Shown in pieces: positions 38,580 to 48,178 of a DNA stretch of 64,000 nt (the stretch's first letter is position 1; each line of letters starts with the position of its first letter). The position numbers and the translations under genes were made by a program. The notes beneath the pieces are model-generated. The model made no database searches and was not told where the DNA came from. It saw only the letters and a program-made list of their open reading frames with translations. Source of the DNA: Sphingobium lactosutens DS20 (GTDB lineage: Bacteria > Pseudomonadota > Alphaproteobacteria > Sphingomonadales > Sphingomonadaceae); NCBI RefSeq assembly GCF_000445105.1, contig NZ_ATDP01000082.1:124001-188000 (forward strand), given 5' to 3'.

Positions 38580-38683
38580 GGCGCCGCCATAGAATGCGTG
38601 CTGGCCGAAAGCCAGCCCGCGCCGTCGCTAAATGGCGATGCGACTGCGGACTTGCATCAACGGCGGCGTCATGCTTGTCAGAT

Positions 38684-39772
38684 TTGATAGATGTTAGGGT
38701 CGCACTGGGTATGACGCATGTCGGCGGGGGTCGGTTCGCCTTTTATGCCAAGCGCTTTTCGCCTCGCAAGGCGAGTATCAGGCTGCGCGTGCTGGAACCA
38801 CTGGCGGCGTTGAGCGAGGCAGGGCTGGGCGTTGTGCGCTACCCGCGGATTCGTCGAGCGATCGGCTATGATGTGGTGGTCATTTCCAAAGCCTTTGGCC
38901 GGGGTGCGATGCGGGTCGCCAAAGCGGCCGCCGCCGCACGATCCAGCCTGATCTTTGATATTTGCGACAACCGGTTTGCCAATAATCGCTGCAAAGGCTC
39001 TGCGCGCCACAGCGCTCGCACCAATGACCTGCTCTGTCGCGCGGACATAGTGACGGTTCCGACGGAGCGGATGGGGCAGTTGTTAGTCCAATCGGCGCCG
39101 GAAATCCGCGATCGTGTGCGGGTTGTTCCCGACATGCTCGATGATCTGTCGGACCGGGCGACGCGGTTGCCGTTGATCGACCGGTGGCGCTTGGGTCAAT
39201 TGGACACGTTCCTCGCCCGGCATCCGGATGCGCTGCACTGTGTCTGGTTTGGCAACACGATGCCCGGCATCGCCGGCCTGTGCCAGCTGCGCGACCGGAT
39301 TGTCGAGCTTGAGCGCTTCGCGGCGCGCCATCCGGTTACGCTGACCATCATCAGCAACAAGCCCGGGCTGTACCGCAAGGCGTCAGCCGAGTGGGGCATT
39401 CCACATCATTATATCCCCTGGACGCTCGCCAGTTTTCCGAATGCCCTGCGCCGGCATCGCGTCGCCATCATCCCGGTGCCACAAAATGAATATACGGTGG
39501 GCAAGTCCATCAATCGCCCTGCCACGGCCATCATGGCTGGGCTTGGCGTTATCGCGGACTCGATAGACTCCTATGAGGAATTGCATCCTTACATCGTGCT
39601 GGATGACTGGCAGGCGGGCCTTGAGCGCTACGCGTTCGGCTGGGAGAGGGAACAGGACCGATTGGCGGCAGGCAGAGCGCATCTCCATGCGCATTATGGG
39701 CGCGCGCGGATCGCCGAACGCTGGGCCGAAGTGCTGCGCGAGGCGGATGCCCGCAGAAACGTGAAGGGCTGA
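38684..39772 (+). CDS. Glycosyltransferase-like protein (GT-B fold)
   Basis: Unnamed protein of about 360 residues with a two-Rossmann GT-B look: N-terminal strand VRVALGMTHVGGGR, YDVVVISKAFGRGA, LIFDICDNRFANN, VTVPTERMGQLL, then VWFGNTMPGIAG, ITLTIISNKPG-like strand and a C-terminal MAGLGVIADSIDSYEEL. It resembles group 1/4 glycosyltransferases that use nucleotide sugars. The start is uncertain: TTG 38684 keeps the first beta strand, ATG 38711 loses it. Lone gene between argJ (divergent) and secA. Confidence 0.55.
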   Translation: MIDVRVALGMTHVGGGRFAFYAKRFSPRKASIRLRVLEPLAALSEAGLGVVRYPRIRRAIGYDVVVISKAFGRGAMRVAKAAAAARSSLIFDICDNRFANNRCKGSARHSARTNDLLCRADIVTVPTERMGQLLVQSAPEIRDRVRVVPDMLDDLSDRATRLPLIDRWRLGQLDTFLARHPDALHCVWFGNTMPGIAGLCQLRDRIVELERFAARHPVTLTIISNKPGLYRKASAEWGIPHHYIPWTLASFPNALRRHRVAIIPVPQNEYTVGKSINRPATAIMAGLGVIADSIDSYEELHPYIVLDDWQAGLERYAFGWEREQDRLAAGRAHLHAHYGRARIAERWAEVLREADARRNVKG

Positions 39773-39805
39773 CAGCCTTTTAGCATTCCGCTGCCCCAGC
39801 TTGAA

Positions 39806-39834
39806 TTGACGCGCGCCCGGCCGATGCCTATTTG
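39806..39834 (+). promoter_or_regulatory. Promoter of secA
   Basis: TTGACG (39806-39811), 17-nt spacer, TATTTG (39829-39834), 64 bp before the secA ATG. Spacing and boxes are close to the vegetative sigma consensus. Confidence 0.55.
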
Positions 39835-39897
39835 CCGCTCAATTGTTTGCGGCGTGGCTTGTTGCGCCCTTTTTGTCTTTTCGCTCAGGGAGAGCTC

Positions 39898-42633
39898 ATG
39901 TTCGGCGCACTCGCCAAATCCATTTTCGGATCGTCCAACGAACGCTATGTCAAGTCGCTGGGCAAGATCGTCGATCGGATCGCTTCCTTTGAACCTTCGA
40001 TCCAGGCGCTGAGTGACGAGGAACTGGCAGCGCAAACGGTTCGGTTCCGCGAACGGCTGTCGGCGGGAGAGACGCTGGACGATCTGCTGCCGGAAGCCTT
40101 CGCGACGGTGCGCGAAGCGTCCAAGCGCGTTCTGGGCATGCGGCATTTCGACGTGCAGATGGTGGGCGGCATCGTCCTGCATCGCGGCGAAATCGCTGAA
40201 ATGCGTACGGGAGAGGGCAAGACCCTGGTGGCGACGCTCGCCACCTATCTCAACGCGCTCGAAGGCAAGGGCGTCCATGTTGTCACGGTGAACGACTATC
40301 TCGCCAGCCGCGACTGCGACTGGATGGGGCAGGTCTACCGCTTCCTCGGGCTGACCACGGGCGTCATCGTGCCCAATCTGTCGGAGGACCAGCGGCGCGC
40401 CGCCTATAATGCCGACATCACCTACGCGACAAATAATGAACTCGGCTTCGATTATCTGCGCGACAATATGAAGTTCGACCGCGGGTCGATGGTCCAGCGC
40501 CCGTTCAACTACGCAATCGTCGACGAGGTGGATTCGATCCTGATCGACGAAGCCCGCACCCCGCTGATCATCTCCGGGCCGACGGACGACAAGTCCGAAC
40601 TCTATGTCGCGGTCGACGCGATCGTGAAGCAGGTGACGGAAGCCGATTACGAAAAGGATGAAAAGCAGCGCAGCGTCACGCTGACCGAGGATGGCACGGA
40701 GAAGATCGAGCGGCTGCTGGAACAGGCGGGCCTGTTGCAGGGCGCAAATCTCTACGATTTTGAAAATACCGCGGTCGTCCATCATGTGAACCAGGCGCTG
40801 CGCGCGAACGTCATGTTCCGCCGCGACATCGACTATATCGTCAAGGACGGCAAGGTCGTCATCATCGACGAGTTTACCGGCCGCATGATGGACGGACGCC
40901 GCTGGTCCGATGGCCTGCACCAAGCGGTGGAGGCCAAGGAAGGCGTCAATATCGAGCCGGAAAACCAGACGCTCGCGTCCATCACCTTCCAGAATTATTT
41001 CCGCATGTATCCCAAACTTTCGGGCATGACCGGCACCGCCGCGACCGAAGCGACGGAATTTTACGAAATCTACAAGATGAACGTGGTGACGATCCCGACC
41101 AATCGGCCGATCCAGCGCGTTGACGAGGAAGATACATTCTACAAGAATCTGGAAGATAAATTTCGTGGGATCGCCAAGACCATCAAGGTCCATGCCGAAA
41201 AGGGGCAGCCTGTTCTGGTCGGCACGGTGTCGATCGAAAAATCGGAAATGCTTTCGGAATTCCTCAACCAGGAGGGCGTCAAGCATGCGGTGCTGAACGC
41301 CCGTTTTCACGAAAGCGAAGCGCATATCGTGGCGCAGGCGGGCCGCAAGGGCGCGGTCACAATCGCGACCAACATGGCCGGTCGTGGCACCGACATCAAA
41401 CTGGGCGGCAATCTGGAGATGCGTGTCGAGGACGAACTGCGCGACATGCCCGAAGGCCCGGGCCGCGATGCAGCCATTGCCCGGATCGAAGCGGAGATTG
41501 AGGTCGAGAAGCAGGAAGTGCTGGCGGCCGGCGGGCTGTTCGTGCTGGCGACCGAGCGGCACGAAAGCCGCCGCATCGACAACCAGCTGCGGGGACGCTC
41601 AGGCCGTCAGGGAGACCCCGGCCTGTCGCGCTTTTACCTCAGCCTCGACGATGACTTGATGCGCATCTTTGGTCCGGACACCATGTTCGCCAAGATGATC
41701 CGCTCCAATCTGGAGGATGGGGAGGCCCTGCCGCCCTCGAAATGGCTCAGCAAGGCGATCGAGACGGCGCAGAAAAAGGTCGAGGCGCGCAATTACGACA
41801 TTCGCAAGCAGGTCGTCGAATATGACGATGTGATGAACGACCAGCGCAAGGTTATCTATGAGCAGCGCAGCGACATCATGGATGCCGACACGGTGGACGA
41901 TGTCGTGACAGACATGCGGCACGAGACGGTCAATGATCTGGTCGGCGCATCCTGCCCGCCGGGCACCTATCCCGAACAGTGGGATATGGACGGATTGAAG
42001 GCGCGCACGGCCGAGATATTGGGGCTGGAGCCGGACTTCGACGCATGGCTTGCCGAGGACGCTGTCGACCCCGAGATGATCGAGGAGCGGCTGGTGGCGA
42101 TGGCCGACGCCGCCATTGCCGAGAAGGTCAAGGAGATTGACGCCGCCGATTGGCACATGATCGAGAAGTCGATCCTGCTCCAGAGCCTCGACCATCACTG
42201 GAAAGAGCATCTTTCGACGCTCGACGCGCTGCGCCAGGTCGTGCACCTGCGCGCCTATGCGCAGAAGACGCCGATCAATGAATATAAGCAGGAAGCCTTT
42301 GCCCTGTTCGAGCGGATGCTCGAAAATATCCGCGAGGATGTGACCGGGTCGATTGCGCGCGTGCAGTTCCGGATGGAGCAGCCAGCGATGGAAGACTATG
42401 CGCTTCCCGTGCTGCCCGACTTTATCACGACGCATATCGACCCGTTTTCGGGTGAGGATAACAGCGCCGACATCGACGCCGGGCAACTGGGCAGCATCAC
42501 CACGACCATTCCGCGCGCGCCTGCCCCGACTGTCGAAGGGGGAGACTTCTCCAATCTGGATATCAGCCGCAACGCGCCTTGCCCCTGTGGGTCAGGGCAG
42601 AAATACAAGCATTGTCACGGGGCGTTAGCCTGA
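39898..42633 (+). CDS. secA: Preprotein translocase ATPase SecA
   Basis: Motor that pushes preproteins through SecYEG. 911 residues. Walker A is [17 protein letters not shown] near residue 105, [11 protein letters not shown] near 207, the preprotein crosslinking domain follows, and the second helicase domain has [17 protein letters not shown] and [15 protein letters not shown]. The C-terminal SEC-C zinc motif [14 protein letters not shown] is complete. The start ATG 39898 has a GGGAGAG site. Monocistronic with its own promoter and hairpin. Confidence 0.97.
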   Translation: MFGALAKSIFGSSNERYVKSLGKIVDRIASFEPSIQALSDEELAAQTVRFRERLSAGETLDDLLPEAFATVREASKRVLGMRHFDVQMVGGIVLHRGEIAEMRTGEGKTLVATLATYLNALEGKGVHVVTVNDYLASRDCDWMGQVYRFLGLTTGVIVPNLSEDQRRAAYNADITYATNNELGFDYLRDNMKFDRGSMVQRPFNYAIVDEVDSILIDEARTPLIISGPTDDKSELYVAVDAIVKQVTEADYEKDEKQRSVTLTEDGTEKIERLLEQAGLLQGANLYDFENTAVVHHVNQALRANVMFRRDIDYIVKDGKVVIIDEFTGRMMDGRRWSDGLHQAVEAKEGVNIEPENQTLASITFQNYFRMYPKLSGMTGTAATEATEFYEIYKMNVVTIPTNRPIQRVDEEDTFYKNLEDKFRGIAKTIKVHAEKGQPVLVGTVSIEKSEMLSEFLNQEGVKHAVLNARFHESEAHIVAQAGRKGAVTIATNMAGRGTDIKLGGNLEMRVEDELRDMPEGPGRDAAIARIEAEIEVEKQEVLAAGGLFVLATERHESRRIDNQLRGRSGRQGDPGLSRFYLSLDDDLMRIFGPDTMFAKMIRSNLEDGEALPPSKWLSKAIETAQKKVEARNYDIRKQVVEYDDVMNDQRKVIYEQRSDIMDADTVDDVVTDMRHETVNDLVGASCPPGTYPEQWDMDGLKARTAEILGLEPDFDAWLAEDAVDPEMIEERLVAMADAAIAEKVKEIDAADWHMIEKSILLQSLDHHWKEHLSTLDALRQVVHLRAYAQKTPINEYKQEAFALFERMLENIREDVTGSIARVQFRMEQPAMEDYALPVLPDFITTHIDPFSGEDNSADIDAGQLGSITTTIPRAPAPTVEGGDFSNLDISRNAPCPCGSGQKYKHCHGALA

Positions 42634-42641
42634 CCCTGCCA

Positions 42642-42667
42642 TAACGGCGCGGTCATCCGCGCCGTTA
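42642..42667 (+). terminator. secA 3' hairpin
   Basis: Perfect 11-bp stem TAACGGCGCGG/CCGCGCCGTTA with loop TCAT, 8 bp after the secA stop. No T-run. Confidence 0.7.
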
Positions 42668-42743
42668 ACCATGGATAGTAAGCAGCTGGCAAGAAACGAC
42701 AGCGACTCTGTGCTCATTCCGGGGGGCGAACCGGGAGTGAAAC

Positions 42744-43103
42744 ATGGAACAGAGTGTTTGTCGGGCCCGAGCAGAACGCAGGCGTGAACAGCGGTTCGCC
42801 GCGCATGTGCCTGCGACGCTCAATTGGGAAGGCACGAGCCAGCCTGTCCGCATTTGCAATATTTCGATCTATGGCGCGTTGGTAAGTGGCGCCTGGCTGC
42901 CGGTAGTGGGCGAGCGGGTGACGCTGATCGCCGATCATCTGGAAGTGTGCGGCACGGTGATCTGGAATGGCCCGGATCGATGCGGTCTGTTGTTGAGCCA
43001 TGCGATCGATCCGCGTGCGATCATAAGTCAGGCCGACAACCATGCGCCCGAGGCGAGCACCGTCCTTACTTTGCAGGAAGTGAGGCCCGGGCATTATATC
43101 TGA
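42744..43103 (+). CDS. PilZ domain protein (c-di-GMP receptor)
   Basis: 119-residue single-domain PilZ protein. The c-di-GMP contacts are visible: an RxxxR motif in AERRREQRFAAH near residue 14 and NISIYG (N/DxSxxG) near residue 40. It is cytoplasmic with no other domain, so it probably acts by protein-protein contact on motility, polysaccharide or cell-cycle targets. It is the last chromosomal gene before the prophage. Confidence 0.85.
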   Translation: MEQSVCRARAERRREQRFAAHVPATLNWEGTSQPVRICNISIYGALVSGAWLPVVGERVTLIADHLEVCGTVIWNGPDRCGLLLSHAIDPRAIISQADNHAPEASTVLTLQEVRPGHYI

Positions 43104-43223
43104 AAACACGATAATCGGCGGAATCTGGCGGACAGGGTGGGATTCGGTGTTGCCCCCATTGGTGACGTTAAACATTGGTTTTGCCTTCCTTGATTTTGAT
43201 CGATGCCCCCGAGGATGATCCCG

Positions 43224-43436
43224 TCAGGAAGGCGGGCGGCGGGTGTTTTCGGCGACCCAGGCGAGTATTTCGGAGCGTAGCCAGCCCACGCTGCCAGGGC
43301 CGATTCGGTAGCGGTCAGGGAAAATGCCCTTCCCGATCCAGCGGTAGATCGTGGCCTTGTCCTTCGGCACGATCTCGCGGACCTGCTTGAGGGTCAGCAG
43401 CCGGTCGTCCGGCGCGATCTGCGTCGCGACGTTCAT
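43224..43436 (-). CDS. AlpA family phage regulator / excisionase-like
   Basis: 70-residue winged-helix DNA-binding protein with the AlpA pattern LTLKQVREIVPKDKATIYRWIGKGIFPDRYRIGPGSVGW (residues 14-52), then LRSEILAWV. AlpA proteins control integrase or excision genes. It is the terminal gene of the leftward operon. An excellent site (AGGAGAGGAAG) precedes the ATG at 43436, which overlaps the preceding stop as ATGA. Confidence 0.8.
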   Translation of the reverse strand: MNVATQIAPDDRLLTLKQVREIVPKDKATIYRWIGKGIFPDRYRIGPGSVGWLRSEILAWVAENTRRPPS

Positions 43437-43711
43437 TCTTCCTCTCCTGTTAGATCGTTGGCCCTCGCCGCGCGGCGTGCCTGAATGACCCGCCATGCGC
43501 TGTCATGCGCGGGGCAAAGATGCTTGTCGGCCGCGACTTCGGTCGCGCAGTCGTGGCAGATCGGGGCGTCGCATGTGCCGCTCTTGCGATCCGGCACCTT
43601 CCAGTCACAGAGCAATGGGGCGGGGCGGCCACAGGCGCAGCGCGGGCGACGACGCGAGGAACAGACGATCGCGCGGCCTCCGCCCTCAAGATGGATCGTC
43701 TCACAAACCAT
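43433..43711 (-). CDS. Phage Cys-rich zinc-ribbon-like protein
   Basis: 92-residue protein of unknown function with eight or more cysteines in pairs: CACGRPAPLLCDW, GTCDAPICHDCA and HLCPAH, suggesting one or two zinc sites. It overlaps the next upstream gene by 11 bp and the AlpA gene by 4 bp. Confidence 0.7.
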   Translation of the reverse strand: MVCETIHLEGGGRAIVCSSRRRPRCACGRPAPLLCDWKVPDRKSGTCDAPICHDCATEVAADKHLCPAHDSAWRVIQARRAARANDLTGEEE

Positions 43712-44096
43712 GGATGTTGGCCGGTGCTGCTGGACGATGGCGGCAGCCGATGTCGCCGCGCACGCCGCATTTGAAGCAGGGCTCGCGGTCGATGGGCGCG
43801 GACACGGGGTCGTCGACCGGGACGGCCCGGTCGGTCGATCCAGCCGAGGGCTGTCTTTGGTAGGTACGCGCCGGCGTGATCGGTCGCCCCTCCACCAGAT
43901 CGCTGACCCGTGTGATGGTGCGGGCTAGCGGGTAGTGGGCGCGGCCTAGTTCCTTCAGCCAGCTGACCCCGCCCTTGTTGCCGACGAGCGGGCGGAGGAA
44001 CTCCTCGACCGGCAGCGATCGGCGCGCGGCGGCGGCGCGGATCCTGGCGACCAGGTCCGGGCCGGTGGTGACGCCGGCTATCCATGGTGTGCTCAT
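43701..44096 (-). CDS. Phage hypothetical protein with C-terminal Cys motif
   Basis: 131-residue protein, start 44096 (MSTPWIAGVTTGPDLVARI). The N-terminal half is helical and basic. FLRPLVGNKGGVSWLKELGRAHYPLARTI, split by LGRA, looks like a helix-turn-helix. The C-terminus has CFKCGVRGDIGCRH, a possible zinc knuckle. ATGA overlap with the upstream gene. Confidence 0.65.
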   Translation of the reverse strand: MSTPWIAGVTTGPDLVARIRAAAARRSLPVEEFLRPLVGNKGGVSWLKELGRAHYPLARTITRVSDLVEGRPITPARTYQRQPSAGSTDRAVPVDDPVSAPIDREPCFKCGVRGDIGCRHRPAAPANIHGL

Positions 44097-44386
44097 GCCG
44101 GCACCCGGCGACGAAGATGCTGGAGCTGCTCCACCCATAGCGCGTCGTCGGCGGCGCCTGTGTCGGGCTTCACCTTGCGGAAGGCGACGGCGTGCCAAAA
44201 ATGATCGGCGGGGCCTTCGTCGAAGCGCAGGAACTGCCGGTTGATGACGCTGTGGACCGCGCTGACGCGGAGCAGCTGCTCCTTTCGCGGGGCGACCGCC
44301 TTCATTCCACAGTCGGCGCGGCCGCAGCCGCACCAGCGGTCGTCGATGCAGACAGCGAGATCGCCGACTTTCCAATCGTCGCTCAT
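44093..44386 (-). CDS. Phage small protein with CxC…C motif
   Basis: 97-residue protein, start 44386 (MSDDWKVGDLAVCIDD). It has WCGCGRADCGMKAV near residues 19-32 and a KVGD…LRV…FLRFDEGP layout, resembling small beta-barrel phage proteins that read a bound metal. Function unknown. It overlaps the ParB-like gene by ATGA. Confidence 0.6.
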   Translation of the reverse strand: MSDDWKVGDLAVCIDDRWCGCGRADCGMKAVAPRKEQLLRVSAVHSVINRQFLRFDEGPADHFWHAVAFRKVKPDTGAADDALWVEQLQHLRRRVPA

Positions 44387-45216
44387 GCCGCGATCTCCTC
44401 GTCGTCGGCCGCGGCCTCTTCGTAGGATGTGGTGATGATGTGCGCGGCGGCGTCGGGTGTGCGCATCTCCGGGAACTTGGCCTTGTGGCTCATGATATCC
44501 CGGTACCAATCGGTCTGTTCCTGACCGCCCAGCACGGCGACCAGCAGCGCCTCGCTGATCGGGCGGCCCGCCTTGTCGGCTGCGCCGACCGTTCCGGCGA
44601 TGCCGCCGAAGATGGTGCCGGCATAGCGCATGACCTGACCGTCGAAGCCCCGGGCCATGACGCGGAGCGCCTTCAGCGTCGACTTGTCGCCCCAGCTGCG
44701 CCGCGCTTCCCGGATGCCGCCGATATTGCTGATCGCTCCGGGCGCCTGGTCGACATTGTTGGTGCTGGTCGCCAGCGACAGGCCGGCATTGGCGATCAGG
44801 CTCATGACCGCGCAGGCTTCGGGATCGCGGCCGGCGAGCGCGGCCTTGAAGATGTCCAGGGCCTTGAGCGGCGTGCGCTGGCGGTTCAGCTGAGCGAAGA
44901 TCGCCGCTTCCTCCTGCGCGGAGGCATAGGTGGCGACGACGAAGGGCAGCTGCCCAATGTCGCCGCGCAGCTTCGCCGCCTGCAGGCGGTGCTGCCCATC
45001 GACGACGAACAGGCCCTGGTCGCCGCGACGGGAGACGACCAGCACCTGGTAGAGATCCCAATTCCAGTCTTTGGCGATCCGGGCGATCAGGTTGCGGCTC
45101 TGGCCATTTTCGATCGAGCGCTGGTAGCTGGCATCGACCTGCAGCTGACCGGGGGTCAGATATTGCAGGACGGGCAGGCTGCCCTTGGCGGCGGCGTAGC
45201 GGATTTTCTGTGTCAT
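44383..45216 (-). CDS. ParB/Srx-fold protein (DGQHR-type)
   Basis: 277-residue protein. The N-terminal part contains the ParB-like nuclease fold signature: VDASYQRSIE, YQVLVVSRRGDQGLFVVDGQHRLQAAKLRG (residues about 56-85) and AAIFAQLNRQRTPLKALDIFKAAL. The DGQHR motif is typical of DndB/ParB-like proteins. The rest is helical and of unknown role. Encoded directly after a second, larger ParB-family protein (ATGA overlap), so the two probably work together. Confidence 0.7.
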   Translation of the reverse strand: MTQKIRYAAAKGSLPVLQYLTPGQLQVDASYQRSIENGQSRNLIARIAKDWNWDLYQVLVVSRRGDQGLFVVDGQHRLQAAKLRGDIGQLPFVVATYASAQEEAAIFAQLNRQRTPLKALDIFKAALAGRDPEACAVMSLIANAGLSLATSTNNVDQAPGAISNIGGIREARRSWGDKSTLKALRVMARGFDGQVMRYAGTIFGGIAGTVGAADKAGRPISEALLVAVLGGQEQTDWYRDIMSHKAKFPEMRTPDAAAHIITTSYEEAAADDEEIAA

Positions 45217-47384
45217 GCCGCCTGCTCCTCATAGGCCCGGGCCAAGGTGCCGGGGGCTTCACGTGAGAAGCGGAGCATGGGGTGGACCCATGTCTTGACC
45301 CGGCGCAGCGCGCGGACAACGGGGGCGGACAGTTCGGAGGCCTTGAGCTTTTCGATGGCGAGATATTCGCCATGGGTGACATGGGGGTGGACCAGTTCCA
45401 GCCGCTTGGCGCGGGGCAGCAGGTCGAGCAGTTCCTCGGTCGGTTCCACCAGTTCGTGCTGATCGCCATCGGTGAAGCCGGCCAGGGTGGCGAGGCGATC
45501 ATGCAGCGCGACCTGATAACCGGGTGCGTTGGCCGAGCGTTCGAGCGCGCAGCCGACGACGATCGCCGCCACCATGGCACGGAAGTCCTGACCCTCGGCG
45601 CGGTAGGCGTCGAAGGCTTCGATCAGATCCGGCCCCGCCATACTGGGATGCGCCTTGATCCGCTCGACCGCATATTTCCATGTCGAGTGCGCCTGGGTCG
45701 CGTCGACAAAGGCCGCCGCGCCGGCGACCAGTTCATGGCGCACGGACAGGCCGGCCATGCCGCGCTCATGCGCCTGTCGCCCCGGCTGCATGATGCCGGC
45801 GGCGGTCAGGCGATCGCGCGCCAGCGACCAGACAAGATAGTCGAGCGCCAGCGGCGTATCGCCCGCCGGCACGCCTTCGGCCTGTTCGACCAGCATCGCG
45901 CGGAGCATTTCCCGGCGCAGCGTTCGCATGATCTGCACGCCATCGGCCGTCAGGCCATGTTCGTCGCGGATCGCTTCGTCAGCGATGCGGCGCTTGTCCC
46001 AGCCGCCGCCATTTTCGATCGCTTCGCCCGACCCGGCCAGCGGCGCGGGCGCGACCTTAGTGACAGCGATCGCACTGGCGATCGGGCCGGCCGACACCGG
46101 CCTGGCGTCCGGGGCGTCAGGCAGTTTGCGGGCGGCGGCTTCGGCCTTCTGCTTCGCCTTGCGGTCCGCCCACCAGAAGCGCAATTCGGCATCGCCATCG
46201 TCGGTGACGATCAGCGTCGCATAAGCGCTGCTTGTCGGCAGGGCGATATGCAGACGGTCCTGCAGCTGATCGGCCATTGCTTCGAGCGGTTCATATTGCT
46301 CGTCGATCGCGGCGATGATGTGGGCGACGGTCGCCTCATCGAGATCCGCGTCATCGAGGGCGGCGATCGCCTGATCCTCCATCCGCCCCATCCAATAGCC
46401 AAGCCAGGCCTGCAGCTGCGCGTCGGCCGCGTCGCCGGGGACGGCTTCGGCGAGGATCTCCAGCGCATGATCGACGCCCTGGTCATAGCTGCCCAGCATC
46501 AGGCGCGGGGCGACGCTTTCGAATTTCAGGACGGCGGGGCCGCCGGCGTTGGCGACCTGCCCACGCACGCGGGCGCGGATCGCCTCCAGCTTTGCGTCGG
46601 CCATCTGGAGCAGCAGCCCTTCGTCGGCGACGCGGCCGCGCTGGTCGGCCTGGTCGGCGAAGAGATCGAGCTCATAGCGGCCGCCGGCGGCGGCATAGGC
46701 ATCGGCGCCGACGAAGCGCAGCATCTTTTCCAGTTCGCGATCGCCGACCTTCATCAGCTTGCGGATTTCGGCCGCGCCGCGCCGCCAATCGCCGATCGCG
46801 TGGCGGCTGATCTGTTCGAAGACGTGCAGTTGCAGGGCGACATCCTCGGTCGCGCCCAGGGCCTTGGCCTGATCCTGGCTGATCTCGCCGGCCTCCAGCG
46901 CCGCGAAAATCGTCGGGTGCAGATTGCCGAGCCGCGCCCAACCGCGCACAACGTCGACGGTCTGGCCGTTGGTCTCGGCGATTTCCTGCAACGATCGACC
47001 GGCGGCGTGGGCATTGGCGACGGCAGCATATACTTCGTAGGAGCGCAGGTCGCGGCGCGGAAGATTTTCGGCGAGGCTGAGCTCGCGCAATTCGCCTTCG
47101 TCGCTGATGTCGGTGATGACGACGTCGATCGGGTGGTCGGCGGGCAGGCTGCCGGCGTCGATCAGCTTGCGGAAGGCGCGCAGGCGGCGGCCGCCGGCGA
47201 TCGCACCCCATGTGCGCTTCTTGCCGCGCCCGTTCTTCATCGGGTGGACGGTCAGCGGGTGAAGCTGCCCGCGCTTCAGCAGGGATTGGGCAAGGCCGTC
47301 GACGGCGTTGGCGTCGGCCTGGTTGGTGCGAACATTGAAGGGCGAGACGCATAGCGCGTCGATGGTCATCGTGGTAACGGACAT
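45213..47384 (-). CDS. ParB/RepB/Spo0J family protein
   Basis: 723-residue protein. The N-terminal ParB domain has SPFNVRTNQADANAVDGLAQSL, AGGRRLRAFRKLID (the GxRRxxA CTP-binding type motif) and LAENLPRRDL near residue 110. The HTH domain follows (SLQEIAETNGQTVDVVRGWARLGNLHP). The long C-terminal part is acidic and helical without known motifs. Start ATG 47384 with AGGAG 9 nt upstream. The same frame is open 83 codons further upstream from a GTG (47633) that overlaps the previous stop, giving an alternative 806-residue product. No ParA is visible. Confidence 0.8.
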   Translation of the reverse strand: MSVTTMTIDALCVSPFNVRTNQADANAVDGLAQSLLKRGQLHPLTVHPMKNGRGKKRTWGAIAGGRRLRAFRKLIDAGSLPADHPIDVVITDISDEGELRELSLAENLPRRDLRSYEVYAAVANAHAAGRSLQEIAETNGQTVDVVRGWARLGNLHPTIFAALEAGEISQDQAKALGATEDVALQLHVFEQISRHAIGDWRRGAAEIRKLMKVGDRELEKMLRFVGADAYAAAGGRYELDLFADQADQRGRVADEGLLLQMADAKLEAIRARVRGQVANAGGPAVLKFESVAPRLMLGSYDQGVDHALEILAEAVPGDAADAQLQAWLGYWMGRMEDQAIAALDDADLDEATVAHIIAAIDEQYEPLEAMADQLQDRLHIALPTSSAYATLIVTDDGDAELRFWWADRKAKQKAEAAARKLPDAPDARPVSAGPIASAIAVTKVAPAPLAGSGEAIENGGGWDKRRIADEAIRDEHGLTADGVQIMRTLRREMLRAMLVEQAEGVPAGDTPLALDYLVWSLARDRLTAAGIMQPGRQAHERGMAGLSVRHELVAGAAAFVDATQAHSTWKYAVERIKAHPSMAGPDLIEAFDAYRAEGQDFRAMVAAIVVGCALERSANAPGYQVALHDRLATLAGFTDGDQHELVEPTEELLDLLPRAKRLELVHPHVTHGEYLAIEKLKASELSAPVVRALRRVKTWVHPMLRFSREAPGTLARAYEEQAA

Positions 47385-47412
47385 GGGTGTTCTCCTGGAT
47401 ATGCACTCCTCT

Positions 47413-47487
47413 GTGCGGTTTTCTGGCGTGCGGTTGGTTTCGGGATTGGATGGTGCGGACCGGGAGGGCGTAGGCCCGGTCCGCACC
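47413..47487. promoter_or_regulatory. GTGCGG repeats and palindrome upstream of parB-like gene
   Basis: GTGCGG occurs in direct orientation at 47413, 47428 and 47453 and inverted at 47481-47486. The last two belong to a perfect 13-bp inverted repeat (47452-47464 / 47475-47487, GGTGCGGACCGGG) with a 10-bp spacer. It lies just upstream of the parB start, the usual place for an autoregulatory operator or centromere-like site. Confidence 0.45.
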
Positions 47488-47629
47488 CGCAGCGCCTGCC
47501 GGGGCGAGCCTGGGGAAGTGGCAGACGCAGCGTCGGGGGAGGCGACCAGCAGCAGCTGGCGACCGTCATTGGGAAATTGCGCATCGAGCGCGCGGCATTC
47601 GGCGCAGGCGCAGAGGGCGGCGGTTGCGG

Positions 47630-47812
47630 TCACTTACGCGTCTCGCGAAGCGCCATGTTATCCTTGTACAGCAGCGAGCAGGTGTTCCGCAGGGATACGT
47701 TAGATCGGCATATCCGCCGCACGTCATTCGCGCGTTTGTGCTCGCCCTGCTGATCCAGCCAGTCCGCAACGGCGGCAGCGTCCGCAATGGATGTCACTGA
47801 CTGTTTGCTCAC
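47630..47812 (-). CDS. Phage small hypothetical protein
   Basis: 60-residue protein from a GTG at 47812 that overlaps the upstream stop (GTGA), with GGAGG 8 nt before. The sequence SIADAAAVADWLDQQGEHKRANDVRRICRS suggests a helical DNA- or protein-binding motif. Unknown function. The 245 bp between its stop and the parB ATG hold the GTGCGG repeat site. Confidence 0.6.
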   Translation of the reverse strand: MSKQSVTSIADAAAVADWLDQQGEHKRANDVRRICRSNVSLRNTCSLLYKDNMALRETRK

Positions 47813-48000
47813 GGGATCGCCTCCCTCTCCCCAGGCGCGTCGATCGTCATGGTGGCGTCGCAGCAGCGCGGCCACCCGTGGCGCAGGGCGCCGACCGGAT
47901 CGACGCGGGTGGAGCGGCCGCAGGACCGGCACCAGACACGCCCGCGTTGCAGCCGGGCGTGGCTGGCGGCGATGCGATCGTGCAGGCCGACGCACATCAT
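47809..48000 (-). CDS. Phage small Cys-containing protein
   Basis: 63-residue protein starting MMCVGLHDRIAASH at 48000. WCRSCG and WPRCCDA give two cysteine pairs, a possible zinc ribbon. Coupled on both sides (ATGA with upstream, GTGA with downstream). Confidence 0.6.
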   Translation of the reverse strand: MMCVGLHDRIAASHARLQRGRVWCRSCGRSTRVDPVGALRHGWPRCCDATMTIDAPGEREAIP

Positions 48001-48176
48001 GCCGTGACGGGCGCGTACAGGATCGCGCGGAGGCGATCCTTTGTCATGGTGCGGTCGAGCCGGTAGGCGCGGCCGTGGATCTGGGACACGCTGTCGCCGG
48101 CGGCGAACATGGCGCGCAGTTCGTCGGCGGTGTAGGGCGCGGCGCGGCGGGCGCGGGTGGCGGAGCGGGTGGCCAT
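47997..48176 (-). CDS. Phage small HTH-like protein
   Basis: 59-residue basic protein (MATRSATRARRAAPYTADEL at its start). YTADELRAMFAAGDSVSQIHGRAYRLDRTMTKDRLR, read in two halves around SQIHGR, resembles a homeodomain-like helix-turn-helix. Its TGA overlaps the next ATG (ATGA). It is shorter than common gene-calling limits but fits the coupled chain exactly. Confidence 0.6.
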   Translation of the reverse strand: MATRSATRARRAAPYTADELRAMFAAGDSVSQIHGRAYRLDRTMTKDRLRAILYAPVTA

Positions 48177-48178
48177 CG

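Noticed and set aside
45282..47354. 690-codon plus-strand frame
   Set aside because: Antisense shadow of the ParB-like gene; composition is not protein-like and there is no start signal.
47385..47633. Separate 83-aa gene before parB
   Set aside because: In frame with parB and without a stop. It starts with a short Cys motif (CACAEC), but the rest is low-complexity and contains the palindrome. Recorded only as an alternative parB start.
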